Positions 16,107 to 25,306 of a stretch of 64,000 nt of DNA are shown piece by piece. Below the pieces are notes generated by a model. The model was given only the letters and a program-made list of their open reading frames with translations, was not told the origin of the DNA and did no database searches. Numbering within the stretch: the first letter of the stretch is position 1; every line of letters begins with the position of its first letter. The DNA comes from Roseateles terrae. Lineage in GTDB: Bacteria > Pseudomonadota > Gammaproteobacteria > Burkholderiales > Burkholderiaceae_C. The stretch is from contig NZ_JACHXO010000005.1 of assembly GCF_014192155.1 (NCBI RefSeq), positions 1 through 64,000 of the forward strand. Reading direction: 5' to 3'. The translations under genes and the position numbers were made by a program.

Positions 16107-17284
16107 GTCGGGCTCCCGTTGGGCCAGGCGAGGGCGTCTGCGCCCGGCGGAATGAGAACGGCCTTGATGCAGCCGTCCAGCTTGCTGGAGAACAGGTGAT
16201 AGGCATCCGCGACCTCTTCCAGCGGCAGGCGGTGGGTGATGATGTCCCTCGGCCTCAGATGTCCTGCGCGAATGTGTTCAATCAGCCGCGGCAGGTGCCG
16301 CTTCACACTGGCCTGATTCATTCGCAGCGTCAGCCCCTTGTTCAGCGCATTGCCGATGGGAAACGCATTGAAGGTCGGTCCGTACACCCCGACGATGGAA
16401 ATCCGGCCGCCCTTGCGCACCGAATTCACCGCCCAGTGCAGCACCGTCGCCGCACCGGCCTGGAGCTTCAGCTTCACCCCAGTGAGGGTCTGCAGAAAGT
16501 TGCCGGCCGCTTCGGCGCCGACGCAATCAATGCACACGTCCGCGCCCAATCCATCGGTCATCCGCTTGATGCGCTCGGCCATGTCCTTCACTTCCAGGAA
16601 ATTGATCGTCTCGCATTGCGCGAAGCGACTGGCGAAGTCGAGGCGATACGGGACATGGTCCACCACGATGACGCGACCAGCGCCCATGAACCAGGCACTT
16701 TTGGCGGCAAATAGACCAATCGGTCCGGCGCCGAACACCACCACGGTGTCACCCTCACGGATGTCTCCCATCTCCGCCGCCTGATAGCCCGTCGGTACTG
16801 CATCCGTCAGCAGCACCGCGTCCTCCATGTGCAGATCATCGGGAATTTTGGTCGGGCCTACATCGGCCATCGGCACGCGAACGTATTGCGCCTGCCCGCC
16901 GTCATAGCCGCCCGTCGTATGCGAATAACCGTAGATGCCGCCTGCTGCAGTGGACTCCGGATTCGTCGCGTGGCAATTGCCGTACAGCTCCCGCTGGCAG
17001 TAGAAGCAGGTGCCGCAGAAGATGTTGAATGGCACCAGGACGCGGTCTCCCACCTGGAGAGACTTCACTTCGCTGCCGACATCGACGACCTGCCCGATGA
17101 ACTCGTGGCCAAAGGTCGATCCCACCCGGGTGTCAGGCACCAGGCCGTGATAGAGGTGAAGGTCCGACCCGCAGATGCAGCTGCGCACCACCTGCACGAT
17201 GGCATCGTGCGGATGTTCGATGGCAGGCGTGGGTTTGTGGACCGTACGGATGCGGTAAGGACCGCGGTACTCCATGGCAAGCAT
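16103..17284 (-). CDS. Zinc-dependent alcohol dehydrogenase (MDR family)
   Basis: 393 residues from ATG 17284, with AGGAGACATCG directly upstream. Catalytic zinc ligands appear in CICGSDLH and GHEFIGQV. A structural zinc lobe is visible as CGTCFYCQRELYGNCHA, and the NAD motif is VFGAGPIGL with acidic Asp at the end of beta2 (VIVVDHV). The form resembles glutathione-independent formaldehyde dehydrogenases and related long-chain MDR enzymes, which oxidise small alcohols or aldehydes. It overlaps the hypothetical membrane protein by 4 bp, forming a two-gene operon. Confidence 0.9.
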   Translation of the reverse strand: MLAMEYRGPYRIRTVHKPTPAIEHPHDAIVQVVRSCICGSDLHLYHGLVPDTRVGSTFGHEFIGQVVDVGSEVKSLQVGDRVLVPFNIFCGTCFYCQRELYGNCHATNPESTAAGGIYGYSHTTGGYDGGQAQYVRVPMADVGPTKIPDDLHMEDAVLLTDAVPTGYQAAEMGDIREGDTVVVFGAGPIGLFAAKSAWFMGAGRVIVVDHVPYRLDFASRFAQCETINFLEVKDMAERIKRMTDGLGADVCIDCVGAEAAGNFLQTLTGVKLKLQAGAATVLHWAVNSVRKGGRISIVGVYGPTFNAFPIGNALNKGLTLRMNQASVKRHLPRLIEHIRAGHLRPRDIITHRLPLEEVADAYHLFSSKLDGCIKAVLIPPGADALAWPNGSPT

Positions 17285-17457
17285 CGATGTCTCCTGGTGA
17301 GCGGCACTCGGCGAGCACCACAGAGCATTGGGGGCAATGCCCATGCCATTGCGACATCCAGGCGAATGAAGCGCTGCCATGGAACGCGGCCTGCCGGTAG
17401 GAGGAAGGACACTGCGTCGCAGTGGTTCTGGATCTCACTGTTCGCAAAGGAACTTCC

Positions 17458-17697
17458 ATGGATACCACGCATCACACGCATGTTCATACCTCGGGCGGCT
17501 TTCGGGCCGTCAGCACCGTGGCACTGGTCCTCTTGATCATCGGTGGACTGAACTGGGGTCTGGTCGGACTGTTCGACTTCGACCTGGTGGCGACGCTTTT
17601 CGGACCGATGAGCCCCCTGAGCCGCATCGTCTATGTGCTGGTCGGCGCCTCGGCGGTCGTGAGCATCGCCACGCTGACACGCATCAACAAGCACTGA
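17458..17697 (+). CDS. DUF378-family small membrane protein
   Basis: 79 residues from ATG 17458, with AAAGGAA upstream. After a His/Thr-rich head there are two hydrophobic segments: VALVLLIIGGLNWGLVGL, holding the GGLNWGLVG signature of DUF378, and IVYVLVGASAVVSIATL. Function of the family is unknown. The gene is monocistronic, divergent from the alcohol dehydrogenase and closed by a strong terminator. Confidence 0.88.
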   Translation: MDTTHHTHVHTSGGFRAVSTVALVLLIIGGLNWGLVGLFDFDLVATLFGPMSPLSRIVYVLVGASAVVSIATLTRINKH

Positions 17698-17780
17698 CGC
17701 TGCGCGGTGGTGCCCGGCCACGGGCTTTGACCTGTTCAGGCACACCACCGAAGAGCGCACCCGATGCGCTCGCGATCCAA

Positions 17781-17809
17781 GGGCCTCGCGTCTACCGCGA
17801 GGCCCTTTT
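17781..17809 (+). terminator. Rho-independent terminator after DUF378 gene
   Basis: GGGCCTCGCG (17781-17790) and CGCGAGGCCC (17796-17805) form a perfect 10-bp stem with a 5-base loop, followed by TTTT. This isolates the DUF378 gene from the operon starting at 18027. The remainder of the gene-free interval 17698-18026 shows no other recognised element; it must hold the promoter of the 18-25 kb operon. Confidence 0.9.
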
Positions 17810-18026
17810 GTCGTCTGCTGTACGGCATGAGCCGTCATCCGTTCGCTACGCCGCTTAATCGCTTGATCGTCCTGAAAAGCCGTTGAGCGGTGCCCTCATC
17901 GGCGCATTCGACGCGCAGGATGTCACGGGGCTCAAGTAACTGCCTGTTTATTTGACCGGATCGGCACCGATGATGGAGGGTCGGGATGCGCCTACGCCGC
18001 ATCCGAGAACAAAAAACAGAGGTGGC

Positions 18027-19391
18027 ATGCGTTTGCAGAGGACCGGCGCCCCGAAAGTCGCTCGTTGCGGAAAGTCCAGCGTTCGGGGAATGCTGCTGGC
18101 ATGTTCGATGGCCTGTGGGGCCATCAGCGCACAGGCGCAAGACGGATTACTGAATCAGGCGTCCTCGCTGCTCGCAGCGAAGGACGCTGCGGCTGCGTAT
18201 GCGTTGCTGTCGCCCATTGAGGGCGAGCATGCAGGCGAGCCGTCATTCGACTATCTGTTCGGCATCGCCGCGCTGGATGCGGGTCATGTGACCCGCGCCA
18301 TCTTCGCGCTCGAGCGGGCGGTCGCGGTACGACCGGACGACCGGCTGGCGCGCGCAGAACTGGGCCGCGCCTATCTCGCTGCGGGCGACACGCCCCGCGC
18401 CCGTGAGCAGTTGACGCTCGCGCGGGCCGGCGACACGCCAGCCGAAGCGGCCGCGGCCATCGACCGGGTGCTGGGCGTCATCGACCAGGTGGTGCCGCAG
18501 CGTGGCGCGCGGATGAGCGGCTACCTGGAGCTGGGCGCCGGCTACGACAGCAATGTCAACAGCGCCACCAATCAGGGGGAATTTGCGATTCCGGCGTTTG
18601 GCGGCATCCTCTTCCAGACGTCTGAAGACAGCCGTCGGCAGGACGCGCTGGTGGGAACCGCTGCCGCCGGCGCGGTGGCCGAGCTGCCGCTGTCCCCGGA
18701 CTGGCGCCTGATCGGCGCGGCGAACCTGCGCCGCACGGTCAACCGCGACGTCGCGGAGCTCAACACAAGGTTGCTGGACGCCACGGCGGGATTGCGTCAC
18801 ACCGCGGGGGCCCAGAGCCAGACGGTCGCACTGCAAAGCGGCATCGCATGGGTCGGCGCCGAGCGTTATCGCGACGTGTTCGGCCTGACAGCGCAGTGGC
18901 AGACCCAATTCAGCGAGCAGATGCAGGGCAGTGTCTTCGGCCAGTGGTCGCGCCAGAACTTTCCCGGCGAGATCGGTCGGGACAACGATCGCACGGTGCT
19001 CGGCCTGGGACTGGCCCGCGGCTTTCAGCGGGGCGTGACATTGGCCTATGGCAGTGCCTATCTGCTGCGCGAGCGGACCAACGCCGGTTTCGACGCTTTG
19101 GGCCATCACGGCCATGGGTTGCGGCTGGGCCTGGAACGGCGGCTGCGCGGCAGCCTGGTCCTCTTCGGTGAAGCGCAGTACGAGGCCCGCCGATACGGCG
19201 GCGAAGAACCGTTCTTCAATACACAACGCAAGGACCGTCAGACCGACCTGTCGGCGGGCTTGCGGCATTCCATGGGTGAGCGCTGGGAACTGACCGGCCA
19301 GCTGCGCTACACGCGCGCCGCGTCGAACGTCGTCCTCTACGACTACGTCCGCAACACCTTCCAGATCACGCTCCGCAGGAATTTCACATGA
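18027..19391 (+). CDS. TPR plus outer-membrane beta-barrel protein, Slam (DUF560)-like
   Basis: 454 residues from ATG 18027 (AGAGGTGG upstream). A signal peptide ends near ISAQAQ. Residues about 40-150 form TPR-like helices (FDYLFGIAALDAGHVTRAIF, LARAELGRAYLAAGDTPRAREQL). From about residue 165 to the end the sequence alternates polar and aromatic strands, starting LELGAGYDSNVNSATN and ending in FQITLRRNFT with a C-terminal aromatic. A periplasmic TPR domain joined to a 14-strand-type barrel is the layout of Slam surface-lipoprotein translocons. The next gene overlaps by ATGA. Slam function is inferred; a simple porin-like role is possible. Confidence 0.72.
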   Translation: MRLQRTGAPKVARCGKSSVRGMLLACSMACGAISAQAQDGLLNQASSLLAAKDAAAAYALLSPIEGEHAGEPSFDYLFGIAALDAGHVTRAIFALERAVAVRPDDRLARAELGRAYLAAGDTPRAREQLTLARAGDTPAEAAAAIDRVLGVIDQVVPQRGARMSGYLELGAGYDSNVNSATNQGEFAIPAFGGILFQTSEDSRRQDALVGTAAAGAVAELPLSPDWRLIGAANLRRTVNRDVAELNTRLLDATAGLRHTAGAQSQTVALQSGIAWVGAERYRDVFGLTAQWQTQFSEQMQGSVFGQWSRQNFPGEIGRDNDRTVLGLGLARGFQRGVTLAYGSAYLLRERTNAGFDALGHHGHGLRLGLERRLRGSLVLFGEAQYEARRYGGEEPFFNTQRKDRQTDLSAGLRHSMGERWELTGQLRYTRAASNVVLYDYVRNTFQITLRRNFT

Positions 19392-21355
19392 CCCGTCTTG
19401 TTCGTCGCCTTTTCGATCGCAGCACTCGCGGCGCGAAGACGACTGCCCCTTCGCTGCGCCATCGACTGGCCCTCGCCGCGCTGTGCCTGATGTCCGGCGC
19501 GGTGTGGGCAGGCCCGTCGGCGACGGTGCTCTTCACCACTGGCGAGGCACGTGTCATCTCCGCCAAGGGAGAATCGCGGGAACTCAAGACCGGCGCTCAG
19601 ATTGATTCGGGCGAGACCGTGCAGACCGGCAAGGGCCGGGTGCAGCTGCGCATGATCGACGGTGCATTGATGGCACTCAGCGAGCAGACCACGCTGCGGC
19701 TCGATGACTACCGCGTCGCCACCACCCCAGGCGGTGAGGAGCGGGGCTTCATGAGCCTCGTGCGCGGCACCCTGCGGACCATCAGCGGCAGCATCGGCCA
19801 TCCCCGTCAGGATGACTATCGGCTGGACACGCCGGCCGGCACCATTGGCATCCGCGGCACGGAATACACCGCGTCGCTCGGTGGCAAGGGCGACCTGGAA
19901 GTCGGCGTGATCGGCGGGCGCGTGGCGGTATGCAATGACGGCGGCTGCGTCGACGTGCCCAAGGGCTTTGCGGCGACGACACCCAGCCGGTCGGTCAAAC
20001 CGGCAGTGGCGGCAAAGCCGCTGGTCCTGCTGACCCCGACCCCGACGAAGGCGACGGCCACCGCCACCGCCCCCACCACCACCACCACCGCAGATGCAGC
20101 CTCGACGGAGAAGAGCGGCGGCGAAACAACGGCATCTTCCGCGGTGGCCTCCGCAGGCGCCAACCCATCCCCGCGCACCACACCCAGTGGCGGTGAGCAG
20201 GTGTCGCAATACCTGATCGCAGCGCTGACACCGCCCGCGACCGCAGCGCCGGCGCCCGCCACGCCCGGGGACCCGGACGCGCTGCCATCGCTGCCTGGCT
20301 CGACGACGGTGACGCCTGCACCTGCCAGCGGATCGGCCGGCAATGGTGCAGCTGAGGCGCCGGTGGTGATCGTTCCCAGGCCCGCAGCGCCCGTCAACGC
20401 ACCCGGAACCACGCCTGGAACCACGCCGGCCCCCGCACCGGGCACCGGCACGCCGCCCGCGCCTGGCCCCGGCACTGCTCCGTCCCCCGGCCCCGCACCG
20501 ACGCCGGGTGCAGGCGGCACACCTGGATCGGGCTCCGCACCGGCACCGGCGCCTGGCGCAGGGAGCACGCCCGCGCCTGGCCCCGGCACCCCCCCGGCTC
20601 CCGGACCGATCACCAATCCGCCCCCCGGGCCCGTCACGCCGCTGCCCAATGGCAAGGCCACCATCGGCCTCGTCTGGAGTACCGAGGGCGGCAAAGTCGC
20701 CAACGGCCTGACCCAAGGCACTGTCCAGTTCAATGCCCAGGGCGGCCTGACCACCCTCGCCAATGCCTCGACTGGCAAGCCCATGCTCGAAAAGGGCACC
20801 CCGGTGGACGTTGGCGCCAATGGCGTCATCGGCTGGGGGCGCTGGACGGGTGGCGACAGCAAGGTCGCCGGCACCTCCAACGGCAAGGGCGCCGGCAACG
20901 GCCATCTGGCCACGCTGCATTACTTCGCCATCGCAGACCTGCCGACCGGTCCGGTGTCCGGCACCTTCACCTCCTTCGCGTCCACGGCCCCCACGGTGCA
21001 GGCGGACGGCAAGCTGGTCGCCATCGGTGCGGTCAACGGTGCCACCGGCAGCTTCAATGCGTCCCTGCAGCTGCAACTGGGCGGCAACGCCAGCTACTCG
21101 CTGACCGTCCCCGTCGCCAACCAGACCTTCTCGCTGGTGGGCGTGGCAACTCAGACCTCTGCCTCCGGCTTCTCCGGCGTGTCACTGATCACCAGCACCG
21201 GCACCGGCTGTGCCGGCGGCTGCACCGGCAGCCTGGGCAACAACGTGTCGGTGATGGGGCAGCTGGCGGGCTCGACCGGCTCGCAGGCGGGTGTGCTCTA
21301 TGGCTTCGATACCCGCATCGGCAACGTGTCCGGTGTGATCGTCTTCAAGCGTTGA
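19388..21355 (+). CDS. FecR-domain protein with Pro-rich linker and beta-rich C-terminal domain
   Basis: 655 residues. A signal peptide (LALAALCLMSGAVWAGPS) precedes a FecR domain at about 45-190 (VLFTTGEARVISAKGE, DTPAGTIGIRGTEYTASL). A long Ala/Pro/Thr/Gly-rich linker spans roughly 210-425. A C-terminal beta domain of about 230 residues follows, with repeated Gly-rich strands and a final VSGVIVFKR; it resembles the handle/barrel folds of Slam-exported surface proteins. No adjacent sigma factor exists, so this is not a classical FecIR pair. Translation is coupled to the Slam-like gene (ATGA overlap). Confidence 0.8.
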   Translation: MTRLVRRLFDRSTRGAKTTAPSLRHRLALAALCLMSGAVWAGPSATVLFTTGEARVISAKGESRELKTGAQIDSGETVQTGKGRVQLRMIDGALMALSEQTTLRLDDYRVATTPGGEERGFMSLVRGTLRTISGSIGHPRQDDYRLDTPAGTIGIRGTEYTASLGGKGDLEVGVIGGRVAVCNDGGCVDVPKGFAATTPSRSVKPAVAAKPLVLLTPTPTKATATATAPTTTTTADAASTEKSGGETTASSAVASAGANPSPRTTPSGGEQVSQYLIAALTPPATAAPAPATPGDPDALPSLPGSTTVTPAPASGSAGNGAAEAPVVIVPRPAAPVNAPGTTPGTTPAPAPGTGTPPAPGPGTAPSPGPAPTPGAGGTPGSGSAPAPAPGAGSTPAPGPGTPPAPGPITNPPPGPVTPLPNGKATIGLVWSTEGGKVANGLTQGTVQFNAQGGLTTLANASTGKPMLEKGTPVDVGANGVIGWGRWTGGDSKVAGTSNGKGAGNGHLATLHYFAIADLPTGPVSGTFTSFASTAPTVQADGKLVAIGAVNGATGSFNASLQLQLGGNASYSLTVPVANQTFSLVGVATQTSASGFSGVSLITSTGTGCAGGCTGSLGNNVSVMGQLAGSTGSQAGVLYGFDTRIGNVSGVIVFKR

Positions 21356-21359
21356 ATCA

Positions 21360-23123
21360 ATGACGTCTTCAGATTTCCGTTCCGTCGCGCGCTCGGTGGA
21401 TGCGGTCCGGCTCAAGGGCCTGATCGAGACATGCATCATGATGTCCATGAGCCGAGACCGTCATGCCCTGCTGCAGCAGCTGCTGGGCGAAGGCCAGCGC
21501 CTGCTGCATTGCGACGGCGCGACGATGTACATGGTGACGGAACAGCAGACCTTGTGCTTTGAGCTGCGCACCCGCAGCGACCCACTGCCGTCGCAGCAGA
21601 TTCCGCTCTACAACGAGCAGACCGGCCGACCGAATGAAAACTTCGTGTCGGTCTACACGGTGCTGCACAACCGGGCGGTGCTGATCGACGATGTCTATGC
21701 CAAGTCGCGCTTCGACCTGACCGGCACCCGCGCCTTCGACGTTGCCACGGGCTACCGCACCGTCTCGATGCTGACGGTGCCGATCGCCCCGCGCGGCGGC
21801 GCGCCCATTGGGGTGCTGCAGTTCATGAATGCGCTGGATCCGTCGACCGGCGCCATCGTGCCGTTTGATCCGGAGTCGGTCTCGCTGGTGGAAGCGATGG
21901 CGGCCCAGGCCGCGGTCGCGCTGGACAACCTGGCACTGGTCGAATCCCAGAAAGACCTGATGGGCAGCCTGATTCGCGTGCTGGCCAATGCCATCGATGC
22001 GAAGAGTCCCTACACCGGCCGCCATTGCGAACGGGTGCCCGAGCTGGCCATGATGCTGGCGCGCGCCGCGAGCGACACGGCCGACGGTCCGCTCCAGCAC
22101 TTTGCCTTCCGCTCCGAAGAAGAGTGGGAAGAGTTCCGCATCGGTGCCTGGCTGCATGACTGCGGCAAGGTGACGACGCCTGAGTATGTGATCGACAAGG
22201 CCACCAAACTCGAGACCATCCACAACCGTATCCATGAAGTGCGCATGCGCTTCGAGGTGATGCGGCGCGATCTGGAGATCACCGCCTTGCAGGCGCGTCT
22301 GGACGGCACCTGGAGTGCCGAACGTCAGGCTGCGCATGAGGCCGCCATCGCCCAGCTGGACGATGACTTCGCCTTCGTCGCGAAGTGCAACGTCGGCACC
22401 GAGACGATGGACAACGCGGATGTGCAGCGGCTGCATCGCATTGGCGGGCAGACCTGGATGCGGCACTTTGACGACCGCCTCGGCCTCTCCGCCGCCGAAC
22501 TTGCCAGCCGTGCCGATGAGCCGGCGGTGACGCTGCCGTGCGCCGAGCCGCTGCTGTCGGACCGCCGCCGGGACCTGGTGCGTCGTCCGCCCGAAGACCG
22601 GCCGGACCCGTCCTATGGTTTCCGCATGGAGGTGCCGGAGCATCTCTACAACCGCGGTGAGTTGCACAACCTGGGCGTGCGCAGCGGAACGCTGACGCCG
22701 GAAGAGCGCTACAAGATCAATGAGCACATGGTGCACACGGTGACGATGCTGGAGCAGATGCCCTTCCCGAAGCATCTGCGCCGCGTGCCCGAATACGCCG
22801 GCACCCATCACGAGCGGATGGATGGCAAGGGATATCCGCGCCAGCTCGGACCTGATCGGCTCTCGGTGCCCAGCCGGATCATGGCGGTGGCCGACATCTT
22901 CGAAGCCCTGACCGCGTCGGACCGTCCCTACAAGAAGCCGAAGAAACTGTCCGAGGCGCTGGCCGTGTTGCAGCGCATGGCCGGTCCGCATGTGGATGCG
23001 GACATCTTCAATCTGTTCCTGTCCTCTGGCGTCTACCTCGACTTTGCGCGCAAGCATCTGCATCCCTCGCAGATTGACGTGCAGGACGCATCAGCGTTTT
23101 ATGCCACGGGCGGTCAGGGCTGA
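21360..23123 (+). CDS. GAF-domain HD-GYP phosphodiesterase
   Basis: 587 residues, starting 5 bp after the FecR stop. A GAF sensor domain spans about 35-200 (HCDGATMYMV ... VPIAPRGGAPIGVLQFMN). The HD-GYP catalytic domain starts near 200 with RHCERVPELA, has the HD dyad at 266-267 (WLHDCGK), HHE at 483-485 and GYP at 491-493. All key residues are kept, so c-di-GMP hydrolysis is likely. A polar insertion of roughly 150 residues (about 285-440) separates the HD and HHE motifs, much longer than in canonical HD-GYP proteins. No transmembrane segment is seen. Confidence 0.88.
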   Translation: MTSSDFRSVARSVDAVRLKGLIETCIMMSMSRDRHALLQQLLGEGQRLLHCDGATMYMVTEQQTLCFELRTRSDPLPSQQIPLYNEQTGRPNENFVSVYTVLHNRAVLIDDVYAKSRFDLTGTRAFDVATGYRTVSMLTVPIAPRGGAPIGVLQFMNALDPSTGAIVPFDPESVSLVEAMAAQAAVALDNLALVESQKDLMGSLIRVLANAIDAKSPYTGRHCERVPELAMMLARAASDTADGPLQHFAFRSEEEWEEFRIGAWLHDCGKVTTPEYVIDKATKLETIHNRIHEVRMRFEVMRRDLEITALQARLDGTWSAERQAAHEAAIAQLDDDFAFVAKCNVGTETMDNADVQRLHRIGGQTWMRHFDDRLGLSAAELASRADEPAVTLPCAEPLLSDRRRDLVRRPPEDRPDPSYGFRMEVPEHLYNRGELHNLGVRSGTLTPEERYKINEHMVHTVTMLEQMPFPKHLRRVPEYAGTHHERMDGKGYPRQLGPDRLSVPSRIMAVADIFEALTASDRPYKKPKKLSEALAVLQRMAGPHVDADIFNLFLSSGVYLDFARKHLHPSQIDVQDASAFYATGGQG

Positions 23124-25275
23124 GCCCGGGCTGCCATCCAGGCGCTTGACGCGCTGGGCCTGGGCGGTTCCGCTCGGCGCGTTGATCGCGGCCCTGACGC
23201 TGGTCGTGCTCAGCCCGGTGCCCTTGCGCACGGCGCGCAATGCGGTGTTCGACCAGTTCCAGCGCTGGTATCCGCGGCCCTACCTGGCGCCGGCGGTGCG
23301 CATCGTCGATATCGACGAAGAAAGCCTGCGACGGGTGGGCCAGTGGCCATGGTCACGTACGCAGGTGGCGCAGCTGCTGGCGGGCATTCGGGCGCAGCAA
23401 CCGGCCTCCGTGTCACTGGACATCATGTTCGCGGAGCCGGAGCGCAGGGCGGTGGTCGAGGGCGCGTCGGCAGCCGGCGGCACGACGGGTGCATACCCTA
23501 CCGGACCGGCCATGGCGCTGAGCGATCCGGACCGGGCACTCGCGGAAGAGATTCGGCGCGGCCGCGTGGTTCTGGGGTTTGCGCTGACAGGGTCTGGATC
23601 GCGCAGTGAAGCGCCTGGCGCGCTCCTGACCCGATCGGGCTTCGTCGCCATCGGCGGCGATCCCGTCGCCGCCTTGCCGGGGTTCACCGGCAGCATCACG
23701 AACTTGCCCGACCTCCAGACCGCCGCCAGCGGCCAAGGCGCCATGACGTTCATGCCGGACGTGGACGGGCTGGTGCGACATGTGCCGCTGCTCTTCAATC
23801 TGCAGGGTCAGCCGGTGCCTTCACTGACGGCGGAAGCTCTGCGAGTCGGCGAGGGCGCCAGCGGCTACGTGGCCCGGACCTCGCCGGGCGAAGGCGGTCT
23901 CATCGACGTGCGCATCGGCGCCCGGGTGCTGGATGTCGATCAGTCTGGTGCCTTGTGGGTGCACTATGCGCGCGCCCAGCCGCAGCGCTACATCCCGGCG
24001 TGGCGGGTGATGGAAGGGCATCTGGATGCCACCGCCCTGCGCGGTCAGTTGGTGCTCATCGGCACCTCGGCGCAGGGCCTGCTGGACCTTCGCTTCAGCC
24101 CACTGGGCGGCATCATTCCCGGCGTGGAGGTCCATGCCCAGGCGATCGAGCAGATCGTCTCCGGTCAGCAGCTGGCCCGGCCCGGCTGGGCGCCGGCGGC
24201 GGAATGGCTGCTGGCGTTGGTTGGTGGTCTGCTGGTGGGCATCGTGGCCCTGCGGGCACGGCCGGGTCGGTCCAGTGCGACCTTGCTGGTGCTGGGCGTC
24301 GGCGTGGGGGTCGCGGCGTGGAGCGGCTTCCGCTACGAGCGGCTGCTCATCGACCCCAGCGGTCCGTGGCTGGCGATGCTCGCGGTCTTCACGCCCACCA
24401 CCCTGATGCGCTACCGCTGGGCGGAACGCCGTCAGCGCTGGATGCAGTCCACCTTCTCGCGGTATGTCTCGCCCAACCTGATCGACTACCTGCTGGCGCA
24501 TCCCCAGGCGCTGGAGCTGGGCGGACGCCGGCAGCGTTGCAGCTTCGTTTTCACTGACCTCGCGGGCTTCACCGCACGCATGGAATCAATGGATCCGGCC
24601 GTGGCGGTCACGGTGCTCAACACCTATCTGGACCGGATGATCGCCATTGCCTTCCAGCATGACGGCACGCTGGACCGCATCGTCGGTGATGCGGTGGCCA
24701 TCATGTTCTCGGCCCCGGTGCCGCAGGCGGATCATGAGGCCCGCGCCCTGCGCTGCGCGCTCGACATGCAGGCGTTTGCCCGTTCCTATGTGGACGAGCT
24801 GAAGCGCCAGGGCATTGAGTTCTGCGAGACCCGCATCGGCGTGCACACCGGTGAGGTGACGGTCGGCAACTTCGGCGGCGACACGATGTTTGACTACCGG
24901 GCCCTGGGCGATCCGGTGAACACGGCAGCGCGTCTGGAAGGCGCCAACAAGTATCTCGGCACGTCCTTGTGCGTGTCGGAAGAAACGCTGAAGGGCTGCC
25001 CTGAGGCGGTCACGCGGGAGATCGGACAGGTCAAGCTCTCTGGGCGGTCCGCTGCATTGCGGCTGTATGAGGCGATCGGGCTGAAGGATCGCGGCAGCGC
25101 AGAGGACCTCGACTACCAGTGGGCGTTCGATCAGTTGCGCGCCGGCAGTGATGAGGCATTGGCCGCATTCGAAGCGCTGGCGCTCAGCCGTCCCCGGGAC
25201 GGCCTGGTGTGCATGCATCGGGACCGGCTGCGAGCAGGCCACCGCCACGACTGGATCGAGCTCGCCACGAAGTGA
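23101..25275 (+). CDS. CHASE2-domain class III nucleotide cyclase
   Basis: 724 residues from ATG 23101, which overlaps the HD-GYP stop by 23 bp; the ribosome-binding site is weak. An N-terminal membrane segment is followed by a periplasmic CHASE2 sensor (about 50-330), two or three membrane segments (about 365-435), and a cytoplasmic class III cyclase domain (about 480-650). Metal-binding D486 (FTDLAGFT) and D530 (GDAV) and the transition-state pair N607/R611 (VNTAARLEG) are present. The two purine-specifying positions are both Arg (R526 and R600) instead of Lys and Asp/Thr, so substrate choice is uncertain. CHASE2 cyclases with FecR neighbours recur in proteobacteria. Confidence 0.88.
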   Translation: MPRAVRAEPGLPSRRLTRWAWAVPLGALIAALTLVVLSPVPLRTARNAVFDQFQRWYPRPYLAPAVRIVDIDEESLRRVGQWPWSRTQVAQLLAGIRAQQPASVSLDIMFAEPERRAVVEGASAAGGTTGAYPTGPAMALSDPDRALAEEIRRGRVVLGFALTGSGSRSEAPGALLTRSGFVAIGGDPVAALPGFTGSITNLPDLQTAASGQGAMTFMPDVDGLVRHVPLLFNLQGQPVPSLTAEALRVGEGASGYVARTSPGEGGLIDVRIGARVLDVDQSGALWVHYARAQPQRYIPAWRVMEGHLDATALRGQLVLIGTSAQGLLDLRFSPLGGIIPGVEVHAQAIEQIVSGQQLARPGWAPAAEWLLALVGGLLVGIVALRARPGRSSATLLVLGVGVGVAAWSGFRYERLLIDPSGPWLAMLAVFTPTTLMRYRWAERRQRWMQSTFSRYVSPNLIDYLLAHPQALELGGRRQRCSFVFTDLAGFTARMESMDPAVAVTVLNTYLDRMIAIAFQHDGTLDRIVGDAVAIMFSAPVPQADHEARALRCALDMQAFARSYVDELKRQGIEFCETRIGVHTGEVTVGNFGGDTMFDYRALGDPVNTAARLEGANKYLGTSLCVSEETLKGCPEAVTREIGQVKLSGRSAALRLYEAIGLKDRGSAEDLDYQWAFDQLRAGSDEALAAFEALALSRPRDGLVCMHRDRLRAGHRHDWIELATK

Positions 25276-25306
25276 GGGACACGGCTGCAGGGGCCGACTG
25301 CAGCTG

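Noticed and set aside
19343-21076. 577-codon reverse ORF opposite the FecR gene
   Set aside because: Low-complexity antisense of the Pro-rich linker region, no domain.
21369-23063. 564-codon reverse ORF opposite the HD-GYP gene
   Set aside because: Antisense shadow; the forward frame has full GAF and HD-GYP motifs.
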